Assembly (NCBI GenBank): GCA_019456185.1
Contig: VRUH01000032.1
Coordinates: forward strand, 1-44,125
Direction of reading: 5' to 3'
DNA length: 44,125 nucleotides
Origin: Candidatus Glassbacteria bacterium
GTDB taxonomy: Bacteria > Gemmatimonadota > Glassbacteria > GWA2-58-10
In this document: positions 17,172-25,708 of the stretch, piece after piece
How positions within the stretch are numbered: position 1 is the first letter of the stretch
Layout: every line of letters begins with the position of its first letter
The notes under the pieces: model-generated
The model's database searches: none
Seen by the model: the letters and a program-made list of their open reading frames with translations, nothing else
What the model was told of the DNA's origin: nothing
Made by a program: the position numbers and the translations under genes

Positions 17172-17894
17172 TCATTCGACTCCCCAGCCGAATCCCGCCG
17201 AAAACCTGATCTGCGGACCCTGCAGCTTGATCCCCGGTTCATCGAAAAGCTCGATCCCCGAGCTTTCCCAGTCGCCCTGCCAGGGGGAGAACTGATAACC
17301 GATAGATGTGCCGAGCACCAGGCCGTACCCGGTGCCGTCATCGGAGCGGCGCATGATCCAGAGGTAGTCCATGGCCAGCATCAGGCTCAGCGAGGCCTGT
17401 ACCGATGACATCTTCACTTTCCCCCGCCCCTCGCCCAGCGGGCTTGACGGGTCCTGCGGGGTCAGGGCCTCGATATCGAGATTTACCGAGCCGCCGTTGA
17501 TCCCGAACTGGGGCTGGATATTAAGTCCATGAATACGGTAGGCCAGGTAGCCGATATTCAATCCCCCGTAAGTTCCGGAAACGGCCGACTGGTATACGCC
17601 TACCCGGCGCTTGTTGTCCAGCAGGTAGTTCAGCTCTCCGCCCACGCTCCAGCGGTCTCTGATAAACGAATAAAAACCAACCCCGATCCCGTTATAACTG
17701 GTCTCGAATTCGATCATCCCGCGCTCGATCAGACGGTTGTTGTACCTGTCCATATCGAGCTTAACGTTTACGTAACTCAGAAATACCCGGCCATTGTCCA
17801 GTTGCGCGCTTTCGGCGCGCGGCGTAACCGAAATCAGAAGCATTGCTGTAACCCACACGGCCGTAAATACCTGCCGAACGATATTCCAGCTCAT
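17172..17894 (-). CDS. Probable outer-membrane beta-barrel or surface protein; family unknown
   Basis: I do not recognise a named family. The 240-residue product from the ATG at 17894 has a signal peptide (about 1-30, likely cut after AESA). It then shows alternating polar/aromatic strand-like segments such as GIGVGFYSFIRDRWSVGGEL, GGLNIGYLAYRI and GYGLVLGTSIGYQFSPW. The end is Gly/Trp-rich (FGWGVE). This pattern fits a small outer-membrane beta-barrel. A GGAGACC ribosome-binding site precedes the chosen start; the open frame extends 29 codons upstream without signal-like sequence. Its neighbours on the same strand do not reveal its role. Confidence 0.7.
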   Translation of the reverse strand: MSWNIVRQVFTAVWVTAMLLISVTPRAESAQLDNGRVFLSYVNVKLDMDRYNNRLIERGMIEFETSYNGIGVGFYSFIRDRWSVGGELNYLLDNKRRVGVYQSAVSGTYGGLNIGYLAYRIHGLNIQPQFGINGGSVNLDIEALTPQDPSSPLGEGRGKVKMSSVQASLSLMLAMDYLWIMRRSDDGTGYGLVLGTSIGYQFSPWQGDWESSGIELFDEPGIKLQGPQIRFSAGFGWGVE

Positions 17895-18056
17895 TACAGG
17901 GTCTCCTCTGCTGGGGGTAACGCGCCGCTGAGGGCGGCGGGCTTTTCTCGGATGACCTCCTGCCGGTATACTGTACACCACAGACTGAATATCGTTCTCA
18001 CCAAGATGGTGACTTGATACGCCGGCCAGGGTGATCGTAAATCAGCGGGAGGCGGG

Positions 18057-18572
18057 TTATGCCTCATCAGGAGTGAGCCGTTCGATCAGACCGGCATGCT
18101 CCGGGTAGCTGGCGAGCAAGTGCCCGCGGCTGCCGCGGACAAAATCCTCGAACTCGAACCCCGGCGACACGGTGGTCCCCATCAGCGCGAACCTGCCGCC
18201 GTCGATCAGCAGGCAGCCCTGCCAGGTCCCGCCGGGTACAACCACCTGCGGCCGCTGCCCGGCGGCCAGGTCAGTGCCCAGGTCCATTATTTTGGCTTTG
18301 TTGTCCGGATAGAGCTGGAGCATCCGCACAGGGTCGCCGAAGTAAAAATGGAAGATCTCGTCGCTGGACAGGCGGTGGATAGCCGACACGGTTTCCGGGG
18401 TGAGCAGGTAGTATATCGACGTGGCCAGCGAGCGGACCGAGGAGAACGGCTTGCCCAGTGTTTCCGCGCCTGCCACGTGCCTGCTGCGCCACACCTCGCG
18501 GTACCAGCCGCCCTCGATTTCCAGCGGTACCAGCCCCAGCAGCTCGATCACTTCTTCCGCAGTCTGGGACAT
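18057..18572 (-). CDS. Cupin-fold protein, DUF985 family
   Basis: The 171-residue product matches the DUF985 (cupin_5) pattern: an opening LGLVPLEIEGGWYREVWRS, then SIYYLLTPETVSAIHRL with a cupin His, EIFHFYFGDPVRML, a VVPGGTWQGCLL turn and a closing SPGFEFEDF. The biochemical role of the family is not well established. It starts 4 bases after the stop of the MFS gene with GGAGG before the ATG, so the two are co-transcribed. Confidence 0.9.
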   Translation of the reverse strand: MSQTAEEVIELLGLVPLEIEGGWYREVWRSRHVAGAETLGKPFSSVRSLATSIYYLLTPETVSAIHRLSSDEIFHFYFGDPVRMLQLYPDNKAKIMDLGTDLAAGQRPQVVVPGGTWQGCLLIDGGRFALMGTTVSPGFEFEDFVRGSRGHLLASYPEHAGLIERLTPDEA

Positions 18573-18576
18573 CGGG

Positions 18577-19755
18577 TCATTTCCTCCAGAAAATCGCGAG
18601 AATAACCAGCAGCAGCACGCCGATCATCCCGGATACGAAAAATACACCCTGGGGTCCCGCCCGCAGGGCCACCGGCGCGAAAATTACCGGCGAGGCGAAC
18701 TGGCCCACGAATGCGAACGAACCGAGATACGAACTGACCCTGCCCAGATAAGAGCGGGGAGTGACCTCGCCGATCCAGACCATGCATACCGGGGATATCA
18801 CGCCCTGGCTTGCTCCGTAAACTGTGAATGCGGCGGCGATTATCCCGGCGGACAGCCACTGCGAAATCGGCAGGAACGCAACCGTCCATAAAGCCAGGGC
18901 GAACATGATCAGCGCGCGGTAGCTGAACGACGCTTTTATCCGGCCGTACATTACCGCCACCAGCGCGCTGGCCAGGCCCATGGAGGAGACGAACAGGCCG
19001 ATCTGGAACGGATTGGTGATCGAGGCCTGCTCCATCAGCGGCGGACCGTAGACCACCAGCGCGTAAAGCAGTACGCTGGACAGGAATATCAGCCCGTATA
19101 TCCCTAACAGGACCGGGGCGGCGCGGAAGATCTGCACCAGGGATACATTATTATTTTCAGGTCCGTCCGGTTGAGTCCGGTGGGTCTCGGGGATGATAAA
19201 CAACACGAGCAGCGCCAGCGGAATTCCGGCCAGGTAGGCGGCGAACGGCCAGTGCCAGGAATACGCGCCCAGCGCCCCGCCGATCGCAGGCCAGATTGCC
19301 GCTCCCAACGCGTTGGCGCTCGATCGCCAGCCCATCACCCGGTTGCGCCGCCGGCCGCTGTACAGGTTGAGGATCATCACGGTGTTGGCGATAAAGATCA
19401 CCGCCGCGCCGGCTCCCAACAGGGCCCGGCTGACAATCAGCGGCCACCAGGAGTCGATCACCAGACCCGCGCCGCCGGCGGCGGAGTAAAGCACCAGCCC
19501 GGCGACAAGCGGCCTGCGCACGCCCACCCGGTCGATCAGGTGGCCGATAAACGGGCTCAGCAGGGCGATAAACACCGAGTGGGTGGTGATAATCAGCCCG
19601 GCCCGCGAGGGGCCTACGCCAAGCTGGTCGCGCATCACGTTCAGCACCGGCGCGATAATCGTCCCGGCCATCACGGTCAGCGTCCCGGCGAACAGGATTA
19701 CCGGCAGGATCAGGCGTTCCGGGGAATGGCCGCTGTCCTGAAATTTACGGTCCAA
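18577..19755 (-). CDS. Major facilitator superfamily transporter
   Basis: The 392-residue product has about 12 hydrophobic segments. It carries the MFS motif between the second and third helices as GHLIDRVGVRRPLVAG, and a RALLGAGAAVIFIAN segment in the fourth. A hydrophilic loop near residue 195-205 (TQPDGPENNN) separates the two halves. The layout resembles drug or metabolite exporters of the DHA1 type, but the substrate cannot be told from sequence. The start is TTG at 19755. The DUF985 cupin gene follows after 4 bases. Confidence 0.88.
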   Translation of the reverse strand: MDRKFQDSGHSPERLILPVILFAGTLTVMAGTIIAPVLNVMRDQLGVGPSRAGLIITTHSVFIALLSPFIGHLIDRVGVRRPLVAGLVLYSAAGGAGLVIDSWWPLIVSRALLGAGAAVIFIANTVMILNLYSGRRRNRVMGWRSSANALGAAIWPAIGGALGAYSWHWPFAAYLAGIPLALLVLFIIPETHRTQPDGPENNNVSLVQIFRAAPVLLGIYGLIFLSSVLLYALVVYGPPLMEQASITNPFQIGLFVSSMGLASALVAVMYGRIKASFSYRALIMFALALWTVAFLPISQWLSAGIIAAAFTVYGASQGVISPVCMVWIGEVTPRSYLGRVSSYLGSFAFVGQFASPVIFAPVALRAGPQGVFFVSGMIGVLLLVILAIFWRK

Positions 19756-19906
19756 AACTACTGAGATTTTTCCTCCGCTTCAGCGCTGTAGAGATATCCC
19801 AGCTCGACAGCCTGCTCCATGCTCTGCCGGGTCCAGTTAAGTTCCAGGTAGCTTTCCAGCCATATCCCGTTCAGCCCGGCGGCGGCTTCGGTCGCCGGAC
19901 AGCTAT
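19756..19906 (-). other. Gap with an open reading frame end of unclear origin
   Basis: Between the GT9 stop and the MFS start, one minus-strand frame reads about 47 codons of protein-like sequence (for example LNGIWLESYLELNW and MEQAVELGYLYSAEAEEK) and stops just before the MFS gene. It has no usual start codon or ribosome-binding site. It may be a remnant of a lost gene or the altered end of the GT9 gene after a frameshift. Confidence 0.3.
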
Positions 19907-20992
19907 TTATCGAGATGGTTTCCCGGCCACATCGCCGGCCGGGGCGCGGCCCAGGTCGATCATCTCCCGGCAGGCCGAAAATACCATCTCCACGCTGACG
20001 CCTTTCATGCACTGGAAATGGCCCAGCGGGCAGGCCTGCGGTCCGTGGTCGCTGCAGGGGCGGCATTCGAGTCCTTTCAACTCCACCACCCGGCAGCGCT
20101 CGGAATCCGGGGCGAACCCGAGACCGGGCACCGTGCTGCCGAAAATCGCCACGGTGGGGATATCGAACGCCCAGGCGACATGCATCGGGGCGCTGTCTCC
20201 GGTGATCACCAGGTCGGCCTTGCGCACCAGGGCGCATAGTTCGCGAAGGTCGGTCATGCCCACCATGTCCAGCACCGACGAGCCGCAGGAATCCAGCACT
20301 TTTTGCGCCTGCTCGCGGTCGGTGGTGGTGCCGACCATGATCACCCGCGCGCCGAGCTGCGAGGTAAGCTCATCGATCAGCCTGCCGTAGCTCTCGGCCA
20401 GCCAGCGCTTGGTGCCCCACACCGAGCCGGGAGCAACCAGCACCACCGGACCGTCGCCGCGCGGGAGGTCGATTCCCAGGATGCCGAAGACGTGGTTGGC
20501 CTCTTCGCCGGTTACCGGGAGCATGGGTCTGGTGGGGACCAGCGATGGGTTGACGCCGAAGGGCGCCAGCAGGCCGATATTGCGCAGGGTCTCGTGGACC
20601 TCGCGGGGACGCTCCACCCGGCTGGTGTAAAGTCCCGGCAGGGCGCTCTGGGCGAATCCGATCCGCTCGGGGATACCGGCCAGGCGCAGCAGGAACGCTG
20701 TTCGCGCGCTGCGATGGACCGAGAATGCGAGGTCGAACCGCTCATTACGCAACTGCAGCGCAGTGCGCAGCAGCCCGCGGATACCCTTGTCCCGGCTGTG
20801 CTTGTCGTAGACTATCAGGCGGTCCAGGTAGGAAAGGCCGGCCAGCAGACGTACCCCGCTGGGCGTGGTGCAGAAAGCGATATACGCGCCGGGGAAACGG
20901 TTGTAGACTGCGCGCACCAACGGTGTGGTCAGGATAATGTCGCCAGGGAAGGCCGTGTTGTAGATCAGGATCTTAGCGTAACGCTTGCGCAC
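19907..20992 (-). CDS. Glycosyltransferase family 9 (heptosyltransferase-like) protein
   Basis: GT9 enzymes move heptose or related sugars onto the LPS core on the cytoplasmic face of the inner membrane. The 361-residue product has the GT-B two-domain layout: N-terminal ILIYNTAFPGDIILTTPLVRA, and C-terminal VVLVAPGSVWGTKRW with ITGDSAPMHVAWAFDIPTVAIFG for donor binding. Near the end is a Cys-rich block, CRPC then CPLGHFQCM, shared with the second GT9 protein at 22723-23796. The start is GTG at 20992, 34 bases after the porX stop. The exact sugar is unknown. Confidence 0.92.
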   Translation of the reverse strand: MRKRYAKILIYNTAFPGDIILTTPLVRAVYNRFPGAYIAFCTTPSGVRLLAGLSYLDRLIVYDKHSRDKGIRGLLRTALQLRNERFDLAFSVHRSARTAFLLRLAGIPERIGFAQSALPGLYTSRVERPREVHETLRNIGLLAPFGVNPSLVPTRPMLPVTGEEANHVFGILGIDLPRGDGPVVLVAPGSVWGTKRWLAESYGRLIDELTSQLGARVIMVGTTTDREQAQKVLDSCGSSVLDMVGMTDLRELCALVRKADLVITGDSAPMHVAWAFDIPTVAIFGSTVPGLGFAPDSERCRVVELKGLECRPCSDHGPQACPLGHFQCMKGVSVEMVFSACREMIDLGRAPAGDVAGKPSR

Positions 20993-21026
20993 TCTATGCT
21001 CAACCTTTGCCGGCTATCTCGCCCGC

Positions 21027-22598
21027 TCACTTGGGAATCATGGTCGCCACCGGCAGAATCATTTCCTCCGGGCTGACTCCGCCGTGAAGGAAACTGCCGT
21101 AGTAGCGGCTCTGGTACTCGCGCAGCTTTGTGGGATAGACAAAGTAGGTATCCTCGACCGCGAATAGGTAATGCACGTTCATGCCCAGGTAGGGCAACTG
21201 CGCCCGGCGGGCGTCGCGGACCAGGAACGAGAGCTGTCCCTTCTCGCTGCTGATATTATCGCCGAACTTGTAACGCAGGTTGGTGGAGGCGTCCCGCTTG
21301 GCGAACACGGTCACCGGCCGGGTGCAGTGGACGGAACCGTGGTCGGAGGTCAGCAGCACCGGCACGCCCTGACGGGCGGCCTCCTGGAGGACTCCCAGCA
21401 GGCTGGAGTGGCGGAACCAGCTCAGCACAAGGTCGCGGTAGGCCTGCTCGTTGGGCGCGATTTCCAGCAGGATTTCGCTCTCGGAGCGTCCGTGAGTCAG
21501 GATGTCGATAAAGTTGACCACCAGGGCGGTCAGCCCGCGCTGCAACAGTGAGGGGATCTTTTTCACCAGGCGCTGGCCCTCTTCTTTGGTGAACACTTTC
21601 TCGTAGCGCAGCTGCCCCTCGATTTTGATTCCCAGCCTGTCGAGCTGGGCGGTGAGCAGCTCTTTCTCGTACAGGTTCAGACTCCCCTCGTCGTCGCTGC
21701 CAACCTGCCAGTACTGGGGGAACATCTCGATAATCTGCCCCGGATACAGGCCGCTGAAGATGGCGTTGCGCGCATAGGGCGTGGCGGTCGGCAGGATCGA
21801 GAAATAGGTGCTCTGGCTGATATCGTAGAACTCCTCGACAAGCGGGGCCAACTGGTGCCACTGGTCCATCCGCATGCAGTCGACCACGATAAACAGCACG
21901 GACTCGTAGTCCTCGAGCAGGGGCGAGAGGAACTGGTCGACCACGTCCACGCTCAGCAGGGGACGTTCGCCGCTGGGCTTGTCCAGCCAGTTCAGGTAGT
22001 CGCCGATCACGTAGTTGGAGAAATCGGACCGCCACTGGCGCTTGAGCCCCTGGAGCAGTCCGGCCAGGCTTTCCTCGCCGGTTTCGGCCAGACGGCTCTC
22101 CCAGTCGATCATCTCTCCGTAGGTCTCGGCCCACTCTTCCCAGGTAAACAGTTCGCTGCGCTTATCCTCCAGCTCGCGGAATCGGCTGACAAACTCCTGG
22201 GCCGTGCGCTGGTGCCTGATCCGGCTGCCCTCCAGCAGGCGCTTGCAGACCATCAGCACCTGGTTGGGATTGACCGGCTTGACGATATAGTCTTCCACGC
22301 GGCGGCCGATCGCCTGGTCCATCAGGTCCTCTTCCTCGCTCTTGGTCACCATCACGATCGGCACGCTGGCGTCCACCTTGCGCAGCTCGCCCACGGTCTC
22401 GATCCCGCGTTTGCCGGGCATCTGCTCATCGAGCAGCACCAGGTCCACCGGCGAGATGCGCATCATCTCCACCGCGTCCTCGCCGTTGGTGGCCGTCTCG
22501 ACCAGGTAGCCTTTCTGCTGCAGGAAAATGATCTGGCTCTTCAATAACTCGATTTCGTCGTCGACCCACAGTATCTTACGGGATATTTCGTTTGACAT
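21027..22598 (-). CDS. porX: PorX-type response regulator with PglZ (alkaline phosphatase superfamily) domain
   Basis: PorX controls T9SS genes and surface traits in Porphyromonas, and its PglZ domain acts as a phosphodiesterase. The 523-residue product has a receiver domain (1-120) with Asp57 in LVLLDEQMPG and Lys107 in DYIVKPVNP. A helical linker leads to the PglZ domain (about 205-523). This holds VVDCMRMDQW (Asp240), Thr271 in SILPTATPYARNAIFSG as presumed nucleophile, NFIDILTHGR (Asp365, His369), and TSDHG (Asp419, His420) as metal ligands. I chose the ATG at 22598; an upstream ATG adds 25 basic residues outside the family. No PorY-like kinase is in the window. It is followed by a GT9 gene and divergent from another. 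Confidence 0.93.
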   Translation of the reverse strand: MSNEISRKILWVDDEIELLKSQIIFLQQKGYLVETATNGEDAVEMMRISPVDLVLLDEQMPGKRGIETVGELRKVDASVPIVMVTKSEEEDLMDQAIGRRVEDYIVKPVNPNQVLMVCKRLLEGSRIRHQRTAQEFVSRFRELEDKRSELFTWEEWAETYGEMIDWESRLAETGEESLAGLLQGLKRQWRSDFSNYVIGDYLNWLDKPSGERPLLSVDVVDQFLSPLLEDYESVLFIVVDCMRMDQWHQLAPLVEEFYDISQSTYFSILPTATPYARNAIFSGLYPGQIIEMFPQYWQVGSDDEGSLNLYEKELLTAQLDRLGIKIEGQLRYEKVFTKEEGQRLVKKIPSLLQRGLTALVVNFIDILTHGRSESEILLEIAPNEQAYRDLVLSWFRHSSLLGVLQEAARQGVPVLLTSDHGSVHCTRPVTVFAKRDASTNLRYKFGDNISSEKGQLSFLVRDARRAQLPYLGMNVHYLFAVEDTYFVYPTKLREYQSRYYGSFLHGGVSPEEMILPVATMIPK

Positions 22599-22722
22599 GG
22601 AATTCTTCCATCGGCTGGATTTTTTAGTGCGGCGCGGGATGTTCCCGGCCACCGCTTTGTTAATGTTTCTCATCTCCCCCTCAGGGGTAAATCTATGTTA
22701 GGTACAAAGGCCCGCTAAGTCA

Positions 22723-23796
22723 ATGGAGCAGGACAGAAAAACAGGCTCCGGGGGCTTGCCCGCATCCGGAGTACAAAACCCGCTGGTGCTGGTGGTCCGG
22801 TTCAGCTCGATCGGCGATGTGCTGCTGACCACGCCGGTGCTGCGTGCGATCAAGACCCGCTGGCCGGGGGCGCACGTCGCGTTTCTGACCAAGGAACGGT
22901 TCGCAGCGATGATCGAGGGCAACCCGCACGTGGACGAGTTAATCCGCGTGTCCGACTCCGCCGATACGGCCGAGATGCGCGCCGTAGCCCGCAGGCTGAT
23001 CGCGCGGCCGTGGCACCTGGTCGCCGACCTGCACGGCTCGATCCGCAGCCGGCTGGTCTGCCGCTCGGTGGGCGCAGCCCACACTGTGCGCTACTCCAAC
23101 CACCGGCTCAAACGGAGCCTGCTGATCTACGGCCGGCTCGATCTCTACGGCCCCGAGCCGCCAAGTGTGCCTGAGCGCTACGCCGCCTGCCTCGAGAAAT
23201 TCGGTGTGGAGCTGGATGACAAACCCTGCGAGCTGCACCTGGGCGATAATGACCGCGCGGAGGCCGCCGGGCTGATCGATCAGAAGTGGGACTCCGGGAT
23301 GAAATACATCGCGGTGGCCCCCGGCGCGGCCTGGCCGATCAAGCGCTGGCCGGTTGAGCGGTTCGCGGAAGCCGCCCAAAAGATAAGCCGGCAAAAGGAG
23401 TGGAAAATCGTGCTCCTCGGCGGGCCGGGGGACAGTGGCACATGTGCCGAAGTAGCGGCAAGGTTGCCTGATCGGCAAAAAATCCTGGACCTGAGCGGGA
23501 AACTCTCCCTGCGCGGCGCGGCGGCGGCTGTTGAGCGCGCGGAGTTTTTGCTGACCAACGACACCGGGCTGATGCACGTGGCGACCGCGGTGGGCACGCC
23601 GCTGACAGCGGTTTTCGGCCCGACAGTGAAGCAGTTTGGTTATTTCCCCTACCGGCCGGCCAACGCGAAAGTGGTGGAGGCGGAGCTGTGGTGCCGGCCC
23701 TGCACGCACAACGGCCGGGCCAAATGCCCGCTGGGGCATTTTAAGTGCATGCGGGAGGTGGGGGTTGAGGGGGGAGTGGAGGGGGTGGTGGGGTGA
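22723..23796 (+). CDS. Glycosyltransferase family 9 (heptosyltransferase-like) protein, G-rich 3' end
   Basis: This 357-residue GT9 protein has VLVVRFSSIGDVLLTTPVLRAI at the start of its acceptor domain and YIAVAPGAAWPIKRWPVERF plus LLTNDTGLMHVATAVGTPLTAVFGP in its donor domain. It carries the same CRPC...CPLGHFKCM block as the GT9 protein at 19907-20992. The last 15 residues are low-complexity Gly/Val/Glu, encoded by an unusual G-rich tract, and do not look like family sequence. The gene is divergent from porX with a 124-base gap and has a poor ribosome-binding site. A role in LPS or other surface glycan assembly is inferred. Confidence 0.92.
   Translation: MEQDRKTGSGGLPASGVQNPLVLVVRFSSIGDVLLTTPVLRAIKTRWPGAHVAFLTKERFAAMIEGNPHVDELIRVSDSADTAEMRAVARRLIARPWHLVADLHGSIRSRLVCRSVGAAHTVRYSNHRLKRSLLIYGRLDLYGPEPPSVPERYAACLEKFGVELDDKPCELHLGDNDRAEAAGLIDQKWDSGMKYIAVAPGAAWPIKRWPVERFAEAAQKISRQKEWKIVLLGGPGDSGTCAEVAARLPDRQKILDLSGKLSLRGAAAAVERAEFLLTNDTGLMHVATAVGTPLTAVFGPTVKQFGYFPYRPANAKVVEAELWCRPCTHNGRAKCPLGHFKCMREVGVEGGVEGVVG
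23753..23793 (+). other. G-quadruplex-like G-rich tract at the 3' end of the GT9 gene
   Basis: Five runs of three to six G residues (starting at 23753, 23760, 23769, 23781 and 23790) lie within 41 bases with short loops. This meets the usual pattern for a G-quadruplex on the coding strand and its RNA. It ends at the GT9 stop codon, next to the AT-rich gene. Confidence 0.7.
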
Positions 23797-23811
23797 AATG
23801 TAAATGAGGAA

Positions 23812-24570
23812 TTATTTTTTGTCTGAAGCAACTAAAAAGAATGGAACTGTGAAGTCTTCAAATAATCCATATTTAAAATCTTTTATTTCGATCATAGAAT
23901 ATTCGCAGTGATGTATCTCCAAAGTTATCCTGAACAATCTGTCAAAACATTGATAGATATCCCCGAGTGTGTCCAATAATTCATCGTGAAATAATTCCAT
24001 CGCTTTTTGACACTCTTCAAAACAGTCAAAATCCTTTGCTCCGTAGACTTTTGTAATATAAAATCCTCTTATGACGTCCATCATTTTTATCCTAGCCAAC
24101 CCCCAATTACTACCTAAAAAGAATTTGTATTCATCTAGTTCAAAATCCGATAAAAACTTTTGTGTGTCATCCCAATCATGGTGTGCTGCGAGTTTATTTC
24201 TGATTTTTTTTAGAGTTGATCCTTTAGTATCTTTACTTAGAATTCTTGACAGTATTTCCCTGTCCTCAACGGAGAAATATTCTTCTACTCTATCCTTTAG
24301 GCTTATATCATTTCGACAAGCTTTTTTTATCGTTCTAATAAATTCAAACGCTTTTCCAGCCGCCATGATAAGTAAAGATAGATTTTGATCGTTGCTAAGT
24401 TGCTGATTTAACTCATCCTGTTGAGGATTCCCTAAGAAGCAAATTATCTTATGCAAAGTATTTAAATCATTCACAAAACAACCCAACTGAGTTAGTATGA
24501 CCCTTTCATTCAATGGGATTTTTTGAAATTGTTTGGTTTCTATACAAATAGAAAATAATTGAAGATTCAT
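23812..24570 (-). CDS. AT-rich hypothetical protein with a HEPN-like RxxxxxH motif, probably transferred
   Basis: I do not recognise the family with confidence. The 252-residue product is mostly helical and rich in Lys, Phe and Ile. Its DNA is strikingly AT-rich against GC-rich neighbours on both sides, a sign of recent acquisition. The segment KKIRNKLAAHHDW contains Arg124-x5-His130, which fits the RX4-6H motif of HEPN ribonuclease or nucleotide-binding domains. Helical proteins of similar size with this motif include the AbiU2-like HEPN group found in phage-defence and toxin settings. No antitoxin-like partner is adjacent. It could equally be an unrelated helical protein. It lies between the G-rich GT9 end and a hydrolase gene. 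Confidence 0.65.
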   Translation of the reverse strand: MNLQLFSICIETKQFQKIPLNERVILTQLGCFVNDLNTLHKIICFLGNPQQDELNQQLSNDQNLSLLIMAAGKAFEFIRTIKKACRNDISLKDRVEEYFSVEDREILSRILSKDTKGSTLKKIRNKLAAHHDWDDTQKFLSDFELDEYKFFLGSNWGLARIKMMDVIRGFYITKVYGAKDFDCFEECQKAMELFHDELLDTLGDIYQCFDRLFRITLEIHHCEYSMIEIKDFKYGLFEDFTVPFFLVASDKK

Positions 24571-24597
24571 ATCCTTAATTTCTCCATGAAATTATGA

Positions 24598-25524
24598 TCA
24601 CTTCCCCAGCGTCCTTTTAAACCACTCGATCTCCATCTTCCTTATTTCCTCGCGGCTGGGTGAGACCACCGCGTCTTTCGGATTTGGCGGGTAGCCGTGG
24701 TCCGCGTTTTTCACCCGGATAAACTCGCTCTCCACGCCCGCTTTTTGCAGGGCCTCGTACAGATACTCCGACTGCTCGATAATCACGATCCCGTCGTGCT
24801 CGCCGTGGATAATCAGCATCGGCGGGTCAGCGGGGTCCAGGTAAGTTATCGGGTTGGCCTGGGCAACCAGCTCGGGCACCAGTGTCACCTGACGGCCCAG
24901 CCACAGGGACTCGGGCGAGTCGGGAGTCAGGTGCCGCATCCGGCCCGGGGCGTCCTCCATGCGCAGGAAATCGACGGGGCCGTAGTGGTCCACCACCGAC
25001 TGGACGCTGCTGGAGTACTCGAGGTGCCCCTCGTGTCCCTCCAGCCACGGGTCGCCGCCGGAGGTGCCGAGCAGGGCCACCAGGTGCCCGCCGGCGGACT
25101 CGCCGACAATCCCGATCCGCGCCGGGTCGATCCCGTATTTTTCTGCGTTGGCCCGCACCCAGCGGATCGCCCGTTTGCAGTCGTAGACCCCGGCGGGAAA
25201 CCGGGCCACGCCGGAGAGCCGGTAGTTGATACTCACGCCCACGAACCCCTCCCGGGCGAAGCCCAGCGCCCGGTTTGCCGACTTGCGGCCGTTGCGCCAC
25301 GCGCCGCCGTGGATATGGACAATCGCGGGAGCAAGCGAGTCAGAGTCGTTACTGTAGGCGATATCCAGTTTCAGTTCGTAGCCGTCGGCGTTACCGAACA
25401 CGATATCGCGCTCGAGCGTGATCCCGTCGATTTCCTCGAACGAGGCGGCGAACCCCCCAGCGGCGCATACCATCAGCGCAACAAGCAGATGAACGGCGGG
25501 GTGGAATCTGCGCAGGATAGTCAT
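24598..25524 (-). CDS. Secreted alpha/beta-hydrolase (carboxylesterase/BD-FAE-like)
   Basis: The 308-residue product starts with a signal peptide (about 1-27, MTILRRFHPAVHLLVALMVC onward). It has the oxyanion motif HGGAW (72-76), the nucleophile elbow GESAGGH with Ser143, an acid Asp in HGEHDGIV and the catalytic His in NADHGYPP. This is the pattern of the acetyl-esterase/carboxylesterase group acting on acylated sugars or other short esters; the true substrate is unknown. I chose the ATG at 25524, which follows AAAGGAC; the frame runs 35 codons further upstream through dispersed repeat DNA. Confidence 0.9.
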   Translation of the reverse strand: MTILRRFHPAVHLLVALMVCAAGGFAASFEEIDGITLERDIVFGNADGYELKLDIAYSNDSDSLAPAIVHIHGGAWRNGRKSANRALGFAREGFVGVSINYRLSGVARFPAGVYDCKRAIRWVRANAEKYGIDPARIGIVGESAGGHLVALLGTSGGDPWLEGHEGHLEYSSSVQSVVDHYGPVDFLRMEDAPGRMRHLTPDSPESLWLGRQVTLVPELVAQANPITYLDPADPPMLIIHGEHDGIVIIEQSEYLYEALQKAGVESEFIRVKNADHGYPPNPKDAVVSPSREEIRKMEIEWFKRTLGK

Positions 25525-25576
25525 CGGATTGTCCTTTCTTTGATGGTACTGTAACATCTCCCGCCCCCGATTTGTC

Positions 25577-25690
25577 GAGCCCCCCCCTTTGCTAAGGGAG
25601 AATTGCTCTGTCCCTGTTTTGGGCCGCACGGCTGACGGAGTTTCGAGGTTTCACATCTCCCTTAACAAAGGGGGAAACAGGGGGTTGTTC
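25577..25690. repeat. Composite inverted repeat, same family as 3486-3573
   Basis: A 19-base arm (25583-25601) and its near-perfect reverse complement (25656-25674, 18 of 19) enclose about 54 bases. Each arm contains the CCCCCTTTG...AAGGGAGA element that also makes up the 3486-3573 repeat. The structure resembles a tiny MITE-like element. It fills most of the gap between manA and the hydrolase gene. Confidence 0.75.
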
Positions 25691-25708
25691 TGTTACCAGA
25701 GCCAAAAG

